Source of the DNA: Klebsiella pneumoniae
Lineage (GTDB): Bacteria > Verrucomicrobiota > Verrucomicrobiia > Limisphaerales > SXTU01
DNA length: 64,000 nt
Direction: 5' to 3'
NCBI GenBank assembly: GCA_943330855.2
Contig: CALQJI020000008.1
Coordinates: 1-64,000 of the forward strand
Part shown: one piece after another, positions 1 through 8,844 of the stretch
Position numbering within the stretch: the first letter of the stretch is position 1
Layout: each line of letters opens with the position of its first letter
Made by a program: the position numbers and the translations under genes
Notes under the pieces: model-generated
What the model was told of the DNA's origin: nothing
What the model saw: only the letters and a program-made list of their open reading frames with translations
Database searches by the model: none

Positions 1-61
1 CGGAGCGAAGCCACGACCGACGCGCAGCGGTGAACCCGCCACCAACCCAGAGCGTCTCGGC

Positions 62-790
62 ATGCAATCAAACCCAACTCACACGCATTCCCTTAAAGGC
101 TCTTCCATCCCTGCCTCGAACTTAGCCACGAAAATCCCCGAATATCCCAATAACATGAAGCAGATAGGCTTGGGCACGTTGGTCTACGCCACTGACTACG
201 ACGACACCTTGCCATTCGCGTTCGTGCTCACGCCAGCGGGGGAGAACTGGTCCTTTGATGACCTGCTCCACAAATACACCGGCGGCTCGAAGGATCTAGC
301 GCAGTTGACTGGCGGCACTGTGCCGGTTGCCGAATCGCTCAAACCCTTTGTGTGCTCGGCGGACAATTTCCTCCGGATCAACAGCGCCAACGCCAAACGC
401 AGCTACTCGATGCCGCGAAACGGTGGCGTGGGGGTGTTTCACAATCCGCTGGCTGCTGCGACTGCCGTCACGAAAATGCGCACCAGTATGGTTTCTGCTC
501 CTGCAAACACGCTCATGATTACCGAGCGCTCGACCTCCGGCAATTTTCAGGGCGGTTCCAATTCCAGCGTCACAGACAGTCCCGACCAGCTCATTTACCT
601 CCCAGGAACGGTTGCTTCAGGCCTGTTCACCTCCAATGGCTTCAGCCAGGACTATTATCACAACGGCAAATGGAACTGGACCTTCGTGGATGGCCACGCC
701 GAGGTCCTTGCTTTGGAGAAAACAGTGAAGGCAGGCACAGCCTTCAACATCACTTCCGGTATGTGGACCATCATCACATCCGACGACTGA
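62..790 (+). CDS. DUF1559-like pseudopilin lacking its N-terminal helix
   Basis: The body of this 242-residue protein matches the pseudopilin-like secreted proteins abundant in Verrucomicrobia and Planctomycetes. A segment reading NNMKQIGLGTLVYATDYDD sits where these families continue after the prepilin helix, and the C-terminal part has the H-x9-DG signature (H-NGKWNWTFV-DG). What is missing is the expected start with FTLIELLVV and a hydrophobic helix; residues 1-30 are polar instead. The reading frame stays open upstream to the edge of the window, so the true start may lie outside or an upstream frameshift may have removed the helix. It is followed 20 bases later by a small lipoprotein gene, an arrangement repeated at 34.8-35.9 kb. 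Confidence 0.65.
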   Translation: MQSNPTHTHSLKGSSIPASNLATKIPEYPNNMKQIGLGTLVYATDYDDTLPFAFVLTPAGENWSFDDLLHKYTGGSKDLAQLTGGTVPVAESLKPFVCSADNFLRINSANAKRSYSMPRNGGVGVFHNPLAAATAVTKMRTSMVSAPANTLMITERSTSGNFQGGSNSSVTDSPDQLIYLPGTVASGLFTSNGFSQDYYHNGKWNWTFVDGHAEVLALEKTVKAGTAFNITSGMWTIITSDD

Positions 791-810
791 ACGGCCTTTC
801 CCACCTTTCA

Positions 811-1191
811 ATGAAGCATCTGTTCCATAGCCTGCTCCTGCCGGTTGGCCTCTGTGTGCTCGTTCTCGTGGCCGGATGCAGGCGGAAGCCCAACCCCGCG
901 CCTGCGCCTGCCGCGCCTGCCGAAGTCCCCAGCCCCGCTGTAGCCACGCCGCAGCCCGGCCAACCCCGCCCGCCGGTCGTGAGCACCATCGAATCCAAAG
1001 ACACGGCCTACACGCAGGAGATGACCCAAACGCTCAACGACTTCCTCGGCGACTACATCAAGCAACACAAGCGCGTCCCGAGAGACATCGCCGAGATGGT
1101 CAACCTCAAGATCATCACGTCCGTCCCCGTCCTGCCTGGCGGCAAGAAGTGGGTCATCAATCAGCAGACCGGGAAAATCTCCGCTCAGTAG
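811..1191 (+). CDS. small lipoprotein paired with a pseudopilin
   Basis: This 126-residue protein has a short hydrophobic signal ending in the lipobox LVAGC, then a Pro/Ala-rich linker (residues about 25-60) and a compact C-terminal domain containing QHKRVPRDIAEMV and the ending KKWVINQQTGKISAQ. I chose the ATG at 811 because it begins the signal peptide; the longer open frame upstream is only a shadow of the preceding gene. The lipoprotein at 34821-35174 shares the lipobox, the HKR-x-P segment and the ending (R/K)KxVIN, and it also lies next to a pseudopilin gene. Function is unknown; a shared role with the pseudopilin at the cell envelope is inferred from pairing alone. Confidence 0.7.
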   Translation: MKHLFHSLLLPVGLCVLVLVAGCRRKPNPAPAPAAPAEVPSPAVATPQPGQPRPPVVSTIESKDTAYTQEMTQTLNDFLGDYIKQHKRVPRDIAEMVNLKIITSVPVLPGGKKWVINQQTGKISAQ

Positions 1192-1251
1192 GACAGTGCG
1201 CCCGCCTGTCCTTCCATCTAACAATTTCCGCTTGAGCGGAATCCCCACGTC

Positions 1252-1483
1252 ATACCAATTCCGAATGACATTCGGTGGAATGGCTTGGGAACCGCGCCGC
1301 GCTTTGACGCCCTCTCCCTTCATCGGATGAGACGAGAGGGCCGGGGTGAGCGGTTCCGGGCATCGGCGTGGGTGGCCGCACCCCTCATCCGGCCTGCGGC
1401 CACTTTCTTCCCTCCGCCGAGGAAGAAGGCGCGCTTCGTGGCGTCCGGTTGGCATTTAACCGAATGTCATTCAGAATTGGTAT
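1252..1483. repeat. MITE-like element with 25-bp terminal inverted repeats
   Basis: The left end (1252-1276) and the right end (1459-1483) are reverse complements at 24 of 25 positions. Each arm holds its own small palindrome, CCGAATG-A-CATTCGG on the left. Inside is a GC-rich core (about 1309-1356) with CCCTCTCCC and GAGGGCCGGGGTGAG. No open reading frame makes sense as a transposase, so this looks like a non-autonomous element. A TA at the very ends could be a target duplication. The element fills most of the 317-base gap between the lipoprotein gene and the end of the convergent haem protein gene; I see no gene in that gap. Confidence 0.75.
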
Positions 1484-1508
1484 CAGAAGGTAGGCCGGAC
1501 GCCCGGCC

Positions 1509-4500
1509 CTACTTTGCGCCCGCCAGGCTTTCGAGGTAATCCACGAGGGAGGCGAGGTCGGGGACGCTGATGCCGGCGGCGAGGCCGTCGGGCATGAGGG
1601 ACTTCTCCAGCTTCGTGCGCTTGGCGATGTCGCCGGGCTTGAGGGTGATTTCCTGCGCGGTGACGAGGCGGGCGATGATTTTGTCCGCCGCCTCGTTGAT
1701 GACGAAGCCTTCGTATTCGGTCTCGCCGTCCTTCATCACGAACCGGTTCGCGGCGAAGCCCTGCGCGATGCTCTTGCTCGGAATCAGGATGGCCTCGGCC
1801 AACTCGCGGCGTTTGTAGATGGTCGCGACCTGCGAGAGAATCGGGCCGCGCGCGGGTTCGCTGGCGCTGACGGTGTGGCAGTTCGCGCAGCCGAGTTGGG
1901 CGTAAACGTCCTTGCCGCGCGCGACGGTGCCCTTCGTGGTCAGCACGGTGGTGAGCACGTCCTCCACCTTCAACGTGCCAATGAGCGGGCCGGTGGACGG
2001 GGCGGTTTCCAACTTGAGGCGGTCAATGGCCTTCTTCGCGGCGGTGGCGACGGCTTTGTCCGGGTCCGTGGCGGCGACGAGAATCTTGTTCGCGAGGGTC
2101 TTCTTGTTCGCGGCCGCGCTGGCTTCAATCAACTGCGCGCGGCGCTTCGGCTCGGCCCAGCCGGCGTCGAAGGCGGCGGCGATTTCGGCTTTGCCCTTTT
2201 GCTTATCCTTCAAACGGTCGTGGATGCGGAGGAGCGCGGTGTCGGCCCAGAGGCTGGTGTCACCGGCGGTCTTCGCGGCCTCAGCGAACAGCGTGGCGCT
2301 TTGCTTCTCTACGAAGGTGGAGTTCAGGAATGATTCGGTCGCGGAGTCCACGAGCGTGCCGTCACCCTTGCTCTGCTTGAGTTTCGCGACGCCGGTGAGG
2401 AGGGCGCGCGTGGTTTCGGCGTTCAAGTCGGACTTCGCCAGAGCGGTGATGGCGGCGGCGCGCACGTCGGGCTTGGTGGCCTCGGCGGTGGCGTTGCGGG
2501 AGAGCATCGCGAGCGCGCCGGGCGGGACGGTCTGCGCGCGGGCGAGCTGCTGCACGAGGACGGGCTCGACGCTGGGGTCTTGCACGACGAGGGCGAGGAG
2601 CTTGTCAAGCGACGCGCCGCCTTCGAGGCGGTGGCGGTTGAGTTCGCCGGCGAGGAAGACGGCTTCCTTCGCGTCGGCCTTGGCCATGACAGCGGTGAGG
2701 GTGTCGGCAATGCGCTTAGACTCGCTCCATTCCTCGGGCTGGAAGTATGGCCCGCGCGTGTCGGGCCGCGTGCCCCACGAGGTGCCGGTCCACTTGCCTT
2801 CGAGGAAGTGCAGGCGGGCGAGGGCGGTGAGCAGGCCTTGGCGGCGGGTGAAGTCCGTCTCCTTCGCGAGGCGCGCGAGGAGGGCGTCCACGACGGCCGG
2901 CTCGTGCAAGAGGCGCAGGACGCGGAGGGCGGCTTCGCGCAGGCTCGGGGAATCGGTGCGGTCCACGGCAGCGAGGCAGGCATCGCTGGCGCGGAGGGCG
3001 ATGATGGCGCGCATCGCGGTATGAGCGATGGTGGGGTCGGCGTCGGTCAGCAGAGGGAGCAGGGCAGAGGTATTGGGGGCAAAGGATTTTGAGCCGAGGC
3101 GGGCGGCGGCTACCAAGGCTTCCTTGCGCGTGCGGGCGTCGGGGGATTTGAGTGCGGCCAAGATCGGCGTCACGGTGGCGGCGTTGAGCGTGCGCTCGTC
3201 GTCAGTGAGTGCGCGCAAGGCCCACGGGGCGATGGTGGCATCGGCGGCGAGCGGGGTGATGCTGACTTGGGCTTTTGCGCCAAGGGATTGCTTGAGGGCA
3301 AAGAGGGCGGCGATGCGCGAAGGGAGCGGTTTGGTTTTGTCGGCGGCGAGATTGAGGACGGCGGTTGCAGTCGCGCTTTCAACCCTCACCCCGGCCCTCT
3401 CTCCTCCGAGGGGCGAGGGAGAAGAGGCGCGCCGAATCAGGGTGCGCTGGGCTTCGAGGCGGGTGCGGTGGCTGGGGCTTTCGAGCAGCTTCACCAACTC
3501 GGCGTCATTGGCCTTCGCGAAGTCAGGCAGCGCGGCGGCTTGGAAATTCTTCGGCGTGACGCGGACGATGTAGCCCACGTCCATGCCGGCCCAGTTGAAG
3601 GTCGCGCCCTTCCAGCTCGCGGCATACACGCGGCTCGAGGCGTCCACATCGAGGTCGGTGGGGCGCGTGAGCTTGAGGAACTCGGCGGGCTTCTCCGTCT
3701 CGGCGAAGGTCGCGCCCTTGGGCGTGACGGCGTGGCGGTAGATGACGCCGCGGCCCCAGTCGGCGGTGAACGGCGCATTCGCCCACGCGGCAGGGAAGCC
3801 CGGCTCGGCAATCCACGCCGCGCCGCAGCCCGAGCCGCCGCCGTAGTCCGCGAGCGGCGCGATGAGTTCGTCGGCGAAGTTTTTGTAGAGCGAGGGATAG
3901 CCGTGTTCTTCCAAGCCGCTAAAGTGATGGAAGCGCACGTCCCAGCCGCCGCCGTCGTTGGTGTTGTCGCGCGCGAAGCTGTCCAGCTCGGGGCTGACGG
4001 CGGCTTCGAGGATGTTCCGCGTGCCGCGCGCGAAGAGGTGCAGGCCCGTGCCGTCAGGGCGGAAGCGCACGATGCCGCCGGCGCGGAGCTGAAGTTTCCG
4101 CCCGTCCGTGCCTTCGGCTTCCATGAAACCGAAGTCGCCGATGGCCGCGTAAATCCAGCCGTCCGCGCCCAGCTCAATGCCGTTGCTCGTGTGGTCGGCG
4201 GGGCGATCCTTGAAGCCGAAGGCGATGTTCTTGATGAGCACCTTCGACTCGTCCGCGTGGCCGTCGCCATCGCGGTCGATGAACGCGGTGACGTGCGGCG
4301 GGTGCAGGCAGATGACGCGGTCGTGGTCCCAGAGCAGGCCGCGCGGCGAGTCCACGTTCGCGACGAAGACCTTCACCTCGTCGGCCTCGCCATCGCCGTT
4401 CGTGTCGCGCACGCGGAGGATGCGACCGAGGTTCGGGAGACGGCCGAGCGAGCCGTTGCCATCACTGGAAACGTAGAGCGTGCCATCCGGCGCGGCCGCG

Positions 4501-6083
4501 ACGAAGACCGGGTAATTCACGGCGGGCGGCGTGGCGAAGACTTTCACCTCGAAGCCCTCGCCAGCTTTCACCTCGGCGAGGATGCCGGCGACTTTGTCGG
4601 CGTTGACGGGCTTCATCTTCTCGACCTCGGCGACGGACGGGAGCACGGGCGGCTCCTTCGCTTCGGCCTTCGCGGCTTGCTTGCCCTTGCCCTTCTTGCC
4701 AGCGGCGGGCGCGGCGGGCGCGGCGGGCGCGGGTTGCGTCGCGCCCTTCTCACCGAGCACGGCGAACTCCCAGAAGCTGCCCCAGCCGCCCGCACTGGAG
4801 CCAAGATACGTGATGCGGACGTGGCGAGCGTTGGTGGCGGCGAAGTCGTTTTGCGTCGCGCCGGATTTGTCGTTCTTCGCGGCGTCGGCGAGCGGCTGCC
4901 ACGACTGGCCGTCGGCGGAGGTTTCGAGACGGTAGTGGTAAGTGTTGTTCTTCGACTCCCAGTTGATGTGAACGCCGGTGATTTTCTGTTCCTTGCCGAG
5001 GTCCACCTGGAACGTGTGACCGGGGCCGGCCCCCGCTGCGCACCAACGCGTGTCAGGGTCACCGTCAATGGCGTTGGGGGCGAAGTTCCCCTTGCCGGAT
5101 TCCTCGCTCGACGCCTTCGCGGTGCCGGCGACGGCGAGGTTCGGGCGACCGTCAATCGGCGCGATAACAACGGGCTTGGCCGGCGCGTCCGGCTTCGGCG
5201 CGGGCGCGGGCGGCGTGAGCAACTTCGCCTTGGCCGAGGCGCTGGCGACTTGCTGCGCGGCCGTCGTGGCGGGCGCGGGCTTGAGGTAAGTCGCGTTCAG
5301 CTTGTCGCACGACCAGAGCAGGCCGCGCGTGACGAGGTCGAGGTAACGCGGGTCAGCGACGGTGTCGTTGTTGTGGCCGACGGTGCTGCTAAAGACGCGC
5401 GTGTTGCCATATTGGTTGACCCAGGTGACGACCGACTCGACGGCGCGCTCGGAGCCGTCCTTCTGCTTGATGACCTGCTTGCCGCGCATGAGGGGCGTGG
5501 CGGTGGGGAAGATTTTGATGTTGTTGTAAAGCTCCTCGCGGCCCGTGGTCCACTCGGGCAGGCCCTGCATGATGGGATGGTCCTTCGCGACGGTCGTGAG
5601 CTGGATGGGTTCCTGCGGGCCGTGGCCGGTGGATTGGAGGCCGAGGAGATCGAACCACAACGCGTCCGGCGAGCCGGGCACGACGGGTTGGCTGATGTTA
5701 CCGACGCGGTAGCTGTGCATCGCGCAGTGGAGGTTCACGGCGGGGATGCCCGCGCGGTGCGCGGCGAGGATGTTGTTCACGTAGGCGACGTCCTTCACGT
5801 CGGCGCTGCACTCGTCGTGGACGATGACGTCGTAGCCCTTGGCCCAGTCGGGCTTCGCGTAGGGCGCGAAGGTGGCCTTCGTGCTGCGGTCGAAGGAATG
5901 AATCGCGTCCACCTCGACATGCGCGCGGGCTTCGAGGCCCTCCTTGAGGATGAGATGCTGCACGGCGTAGTCGTGGCAGCAGCCGCCGGCGAAGAGCAGC
6001 ACGCGGAGCGGCTTGGGCGCGGCGGCGGGTGAAGTGAGGGCGAAGCCGGCCAACAGCGCGGCGAGGAGGAACTTGAGTTTCAT
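1509..6083 (-). CDS. ThuA / discoidin / PVC-type dehydrogenase / HEAT / cytochrome c multidomain protein
   Basis: A 1524-residue exported protein. Regions in order: signal peptide (1-22); ThuA-like domain (about 24-265, starting RVLLFAGGCCHDYA); Pro/Ala linker; discoidin-like carbohydrate-binding domain (about 310-450, ARHVRITYLGSSAGG); Lys/Ala linker; beta-propeller PVC-type dehydrogenase domain (about 490-890) with calcium-type DRDGDGHADE and DTNGDGEADE motifs; HEAT-like helical repeats (about 900-1370); and a C-terminal haem domain with CANCH (about 1400) and the pattern seen in PVC-specific haem-binding regions. This architecture is typical of periplasmic sugar- or polysaccharide-oxidising proteins of the phylum; the exact substrate is unknown. 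ATG at 6083 was preferred to an upstream TTG at 6089. A repeat lies inside the coding sequence at 3382-3425. Confidence 0.85.
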   Translation of the reverse strand: MKLKFLLAALLAGFALTSPAAAPKPLRVLLFAGGCCHDYAVQHLILKEGLEARAHVEVDAIHSFDRSTKATFAPYAKPDWAKGYDVIVHDECSADVKDVAYVNNILAAHRAGIPAVNLHCAMHSYRVGNISQPVVPGSPDALWFDLLGLQSTGHGPQEPIQLTTVAKDHPIMQGLPEWTTGREELYNNIKIFPTATPLMRGKQVIKQKDGSERAVESVVTWVNQYGNTRVFSSTVGHNNDTVADPRYLDLVTRGLLWSCDKLNATYLKPAPATTAAQQVASASAKAKLLTPPAPAPKPDAPAKPVVIAPIDGRPNLAVAGTAKASSEESGKGNFAPNAIDGDPDTRWCAAGAGPGHTFQVDLGKEQKITGVHINWESKNNTYHYRLETSADGQSWQPLADAAKNDKSGATQNDFAATNARHVRITYLGSSAGGWGSFWEFAVLGEKGATQPAPAAPAAPAAGKKGKGKQAAKAEAKEPPVLPSVAEVEKMKPVNADKVAGILAEVKAGEGFEVKVFATPPAVNYPVFVAAAPDGTLYVSSDGNGSLGRLPNLGRILRVRDTNGDGEADEVKVFVANVDSPRGLLWDHDRVICLHPPHVTAFIDRDGDGHADESKVLIKNIAFGFKDRPADHTSNGIELGADGWIYAAIGDFGFMEAEGTDGRKLQLRAGGIVRFRPDGTGLHLFARGTRNILEAAVSPELDSFARDNTNDGGGWDVRFHHFSGLEEHGYPSLYKNFADELIAPLADYGGGSGCGAAWIAEPGFPAAWANAPFTADWGRGVIYRHAVTPKGATFAETEKPAEFLKLTRPTDLDVDASSRVYAASWKGATFNWAGMDVGYIVRVTPKNFQAAALPDFAKANDAELVKLLESPSHRTRLEAQRTLIRRASSPSPLGGERAGVRVESATATAVLNLAADKTKPLPSRIAALFALKQSLGAKAQVSITPLAADATIAPWALRALTDDERTLNAATVTPILAALKSPDARTRKEALVAAARLGSKSFAPNTSALLPLLTDADPTIAHTAMRAIIALRASDACLAAVDRTDSPSLREAALRVLRLLHEPAVVDALLARLAKETDFTRRQGLLTALARLHFLEGKWTGTSWGTRPDTRGPYFQPEEWSESKRIADTLTAVMAKADAKEAVFLAGELNRHRLEGGASLDKLLALVVQDPSVEPVLVQQLARAQTVPPGALAMLSRNATAEATKPDVRAAAITALAKSDLNAETTRALLTGVAKLKQSKGDGTLVDSATESFLNSTFVEKQSATLFAEAAKTAGDTSLWADTALLRIHDRLKDKQKGKAEIAAAFDAGWAEPKRRAQLIEASAAANKKTLANKILVAATDPDKAVATAAKKAIDRLKLETAPSTGPLIGTLKVEDVLTTVLTTKGTVARGKDVYAQLGCANCHTVSASEPARGPILSQVATIYKRRELAEAILIPSKSIAQGFAANRFVMKDGETEYEGFVINEAADKIIARLVTAQEITLKPGDIAKRTKLEKSLMPDGLAAGISVPDLASLVDYLESLAGAK
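3382..3425. repeat. interspersed GC-rich palindrome inside a coding sequence
   Basis: The plus strand reads CTCACCCCGGCCCTCTC and then CTCCGAGGGGCGAGGGAG, a family also found in the core of the MITE-like element at 1252-1483 (there in the other orientation). Here it is read in frame by the haem protein gene as SSPSPLGGERAGVRVE, between the propeller and the HEAT-like repeats. The peptide has no similarity to the flanking domains, so I read it as an insertion tolerated in a linker. Confidence 0.7.
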
Positions 6084-6167
6084 GTGCAAAGCAATGAGGG
6101 CGAGATGGAAGCGGAGCGGGTTGCGGTGGTCAACGCGGGAGACGGGAGCGTCGGCAAGCTGACGACC

Positions 6168-7019
6168 TCACCGCGCGCTCGCATCGTGCTTGGTATCACG
6201 CGGCAACGGCGGCTGCGTGGCCGGCGGCGATGGAGCGGGAGAGAACGGATGTTTCATCAAGCCCCAGAAGGTGTGCTGCACCGGCTCCGCGATGCCGAAG
6301 TTGCCCGGCTTCCGGTCACGCGGGAGGTAGTGCGTGCCGAAGAGGATGTCCCACAGCGGGAGGAAGCTGGCGAAGTTTTTGTCCACCGCAGCCGGGTCTT
6401 TGGAGTGGTGCCAACGATGATAGACCGGCGACGTCATGACGTGGCGCAGTGGACCCCAATCCCAGTCCACGTCCGCATGGCCGAGCAGCGCGAAGAGGCC
6501 CAGCGCCGGCCCCGCCCCCGCCGCCGCGCCCGGCCCGAAGCCCAGCAGCAGGAACGGGAAGAACAGCAGCGCGTTGGCGACGATGTCGTTCACCGGATGG
6601 CCGCGCACACTGGCCAGCCAGTCCAGCCGCTCCGAACTGTGATGCACGGCGTGGAACCGCCACAGCTTGCCGCCGTGAAACGCGCGGTGAATCCAGTAGA
6701 GCAGGAAGTCACCGAGCAGAAAGGCCAGCAGGAATTGCCCCCAGCCCGGCAGCCGCGCTATTGGACCGAAGCCCTGGTATTGTCCAGCCTTCAGCGCCTC
6801 CCACGAGATGACGCCCAGCGGCACGAGAAAGAGCACAGCGACGACGCTGATGAGAACGAGGTTGATGGGCTTGGTCACCAGCGCATCGAACGCATAGAGC
6901 AGCGCGTCGGTGAGCATCTGCGGGCGTCGCCAGGGCCGCCCGCGCTTGTTGCCGCAGACGTGCTCGACCAGCCAGAACAGGCTGACTAGAAACGCCAAGG
7001 CGAAGAGCAGTTGACTCAT
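6168..7019 (-). CDS. sterol desaturase / fatty acid hydroxylase family membrane protein
   Basis: A 283-residue membrane protein with the three histidine clusters of the membrane-bound di-iron hydroxylase superfamily: HRAFH, HAVHHS and, near the C-terminus, HRWHHS. Hydrophobic segments occupy about residues 3-20, 40-60 and 80-110, plus a stretch between the second and third clusters. These enzymes use a di-iron site and oxygen to hydroxylate or desaturate lipids at the membrane; the substrate here cannot be predicted. The ATG at 7019 (MSQLLFALAF) is preferred to a TTG 36 bases upstream because it starts directly at the first membrane helix. It lies 51 bases downstream of the oxidoreductase gene on the same strand, so co-transcription is possible. 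Confidence 0.85.
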   Translation of the reverse strand: MSQLLFALAFLVSLFWLVEHVCGNKRGRPWRRPQMLTDALLYAFDALVTKPINLVLISVVAVLFLVPLGVISWEALKAGQYQGFGPIARLPGWGQFLLAFLLGDFLLYWIHRAFHGGKLWRFHAVHHSSERLDWLASVRGHPVNDIVANALLFFPFLLLGFGPGAAAGAGPALGLFALLGHADVDWDWGPLRHVMTSPVYHRWHHSKDPAAVDKNFASFLPLWDILFGTHYLPRDRKPGNFGIAEPVQHTFWGLMKHPFSPAPSPPATQPPLPRDTKHDASAR

Positions 7020-7070
7020 AAGGGAGCCGGGGCAATTCGGCGGTGGCGATTGCAAATCGCCGGCACGGCG

Positions 7071-8450
7071 TCAGGCCATCGACGGCGGCGCGAAACCCTC
7101 GCGATACGTGCGCGACACGATTTCCTTGTTTGCCTGGTCGTGGTTGGTGAAGCGGAAGTTCACGGAGTCCCAGCGCAGTTCTTGGCCGGGGAAGCGCGTG
7201 GCCTTCGCGGCGAGCAGCGCGGGTTCGGTGATGCGCCAACCGATGGTCAGCGGCGTCCAGAGCGGCTTCTTCGCGCCGAGGCAGTTGTCGGCCCAGTCCT
7301 TCCAGTGGTTGCGCGGCTCGACGGTGGGCAGCGGCTCGTTCGCGACGACTTGGCCCTTGCGGAAGACGGTGATTTTACCGTCGGCCTGGAGCAGCAGCGT
7401 GCCTTCGGTGCAGACAACCATCGTGTGGTTCGCGCCAACTTTGAGCGGGGGCAGGTTCAGCGCGGCGAAGGACGGCTGCAACGCGTCGTCGTTGTAATGG
7501 ACCACGAACTTCTCGCGCGCGAACTGGTTGCGGCCGGCGTAGGTGATGGTGCTTTGGTTGTGCGACGTGTGGCTGGTGTTCGAGGGCTTGGGCGTGTGCG
7601 TGAGGACGGCCTCGGGCGACGGGAGGTCGTAGGCGAAGTAGAGAAGGTCGAGCAAGTGGCAGCCCCAGTCCGCGAGCTGGCCGCCACCGGTTTCCCAGAA
7701 CGAACGCCAGCGGCGCGGCGCGAGGTCGTCGCTGTAGGGAAGCGGCTTGGCGAGCGGGCCGTTCCAGAGATTCCAGTCGAGGTAATCGGGCACGGGCTTC
7801 GCCGCCGTGTATTCGGCCCACGGGTCGCCGAAGTAAGTGCCGCGCGAGACGCCGCCCGTCCAGACGAACGCCTCGACGGCTTTGCCGAGCTGGTTCTTGC
7901 GGAGCAGCTCAACGGCCTGCATGCGGCCGGTGTTGCAGGAGCGTTGGTTGCCCATCTGCGTGATGGAGCCGGGTCGCGCGGCGAGGGCGTCGCGCATCAT
8001 GCGCAACTCGTCGAGTTGATGGACGAGGGGCTTCTGGCCGTAGAGATGTTTCTTGTGCTTGAGCGCCGTGACCATCATCGGCGCGTGATGGAAGTCGGGC
8101 GTCGCCACATTAACGGCATCGAAGTCACTGGCCCGGTTGGCGAACACCTCGCGGTAGTCTTTCACACTCCAGGCGTTGGGGAATTCCTTCTTCATCTTGT
8201 CCAGCTCGCGCTGGTCCACGTCGCTGAAGCCGGCCCACTCGATTTGCGGATGGCCCTTCAGTGCGTTGCGATCCGCGCCGCCCATGCCACCGACGCCGAT
8301 TTGGTAGATGCGCAGCTTGCTGTTTAGGTTCGTCTGCGCGCGGGCGCGCGGCGAGAGCGCGGCCACGCTGGCGGTGAGCACCGCACCGGTGCGAAGGAAC
8401 GTGCGGCGCGTGACGGGAGAGACGGGAGTGGGAGGTTGTTTGGCAGTCAT
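7071..8450 (-). CDS. Tat-exported Gfo/Idh/MocA family oxidoreductase
   Basis: A 459-residue NAD(P)-dependent oxidoreductase. The N-terminus has a twin-arginine signal (TRRTFLRTG followed by a hydrophobic stretch ending near ARAQ), so the folded enzyme is probably exported. The Rossmann region follows (IGVGGMGGADRN at about 53-64) and then AGFSDVDQ. The segment YGQKPLVHQLDEL corresponds to the E-K-P-hxH region of the family, with Gln in place of the usual Glu. PVC genomes carry very many such secreted paralogues, thought to act on sugars; the substrate is unknown. The ATG at 8450 was chosen because it starts the Tat signal. The divergent region upstream (8451-8665) shows no gene. Confidence 0.85.
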   Translation of the reverse strand: MTAKQPPTPVSPVTRRTFLRTGAVLTASVAALSPRARAQTNLNSKLRIYQIGVGGMGGADRNALKGHPQIEWAGFSDVDQRELDKMKKEFPNAWSVKDYREVFANRASDFDAVNVATPDFHHAPMMVTALKHKKHLYGQKPLVHQLDELRMMRDALAARPGSITQMGNQRSCNTGRMQAVELLRKNQLGKAVEAFVWTGGVSRGTYFGDPWAEYTAAKPVPDYLDWNLWNGPLAKPLPYSDDLAPRRWRSFWETGGGQLADWGCHLLDLLYFAYDLPSPEAVLTHTPKPSNTSHTSHNQSTITYAGRNQFAREKFVVHYNDDALQPSFAALNLPPLKVGANHTMVVCTEGTLLLQADGKITVFRKGQVVANEPLPTVEPRNHWKDWADNCLGAKKPLWTPLTIGWRITEPALLAAKATRFPGQELRWDSVNFRFTNHDQANKEIVSRTYREGFAPPSMA

Positions 8451-8665
8451 GATGTGTTGGCCGAACCATAAACTGAAGCGCCGCCGCCTCAAGCAAACTC
8501 TGGCTTGGGTTAGCGCAGGTCCCGCAGCGGGCGCGGCACACGTTTCTTGCACCGCCCGTCAGCACCCGACTTCACAAGGGGTAGCTCCCATCGCGGCGTC
8601 TTCATATCAGCCCAGGGCAGAGCGTAAGGACGTTCTGGGCGTGAGGAAGCAACGCGATTCCTTTA

Positions 8666-8824
8666 ATGGGCGACCCACACTACCGCAGCATGAGTGCAAC
8701 GGAGGACATGTGGCAATATGCGGCGGAGCAAGGCCTCTCCGAAGAAGAGGCACTGAGAACGGGGATGGAAGTAAAGACGCGCCAGTTTTCTGCAAAAGGA
8801 AGCGAGATTTACGCGCAGGGGTGA
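8666..8824 (+). pseudogene. fragment resembling the C-terminal tail of ThiC
   Basis: A 52-residue open frame whose last 45 residues look like the extreme C-terminus of phosphomethylpyrimidine synthase: QYAAEQGLSEEEALRTGM, then a (K)T(R)QFSAKGSEIY ending. Just before it, GDPHYRSM lines up with the ThiC segment CGPKFCSM, but both iron-sulphur cysteines are absent. A stop codon lies in frame at 8642-8644, and nothing else of thiC is present upstream. It therefore looks like the remnant of a thiC gene whose catalytic body has gone, or a small protein derived from it. No clear ribosome-binding site precedes the ATG. The ThiC comparison is from memory of the family. Confidence 0.55.
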
Positions 8825-8844
8825 GCGCCGAAGGCGAAAGCCGT

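Noticed and set aside
3267..6032. 921-codon open frame on the plus strand
   Set aside because: It lies wholly opposite the haem protein gene, whose domains and codon pattern are clear; the plus-strand product is Arg/Gly/Val-rich with no motif, typical of a GC-rich antisense shadow.
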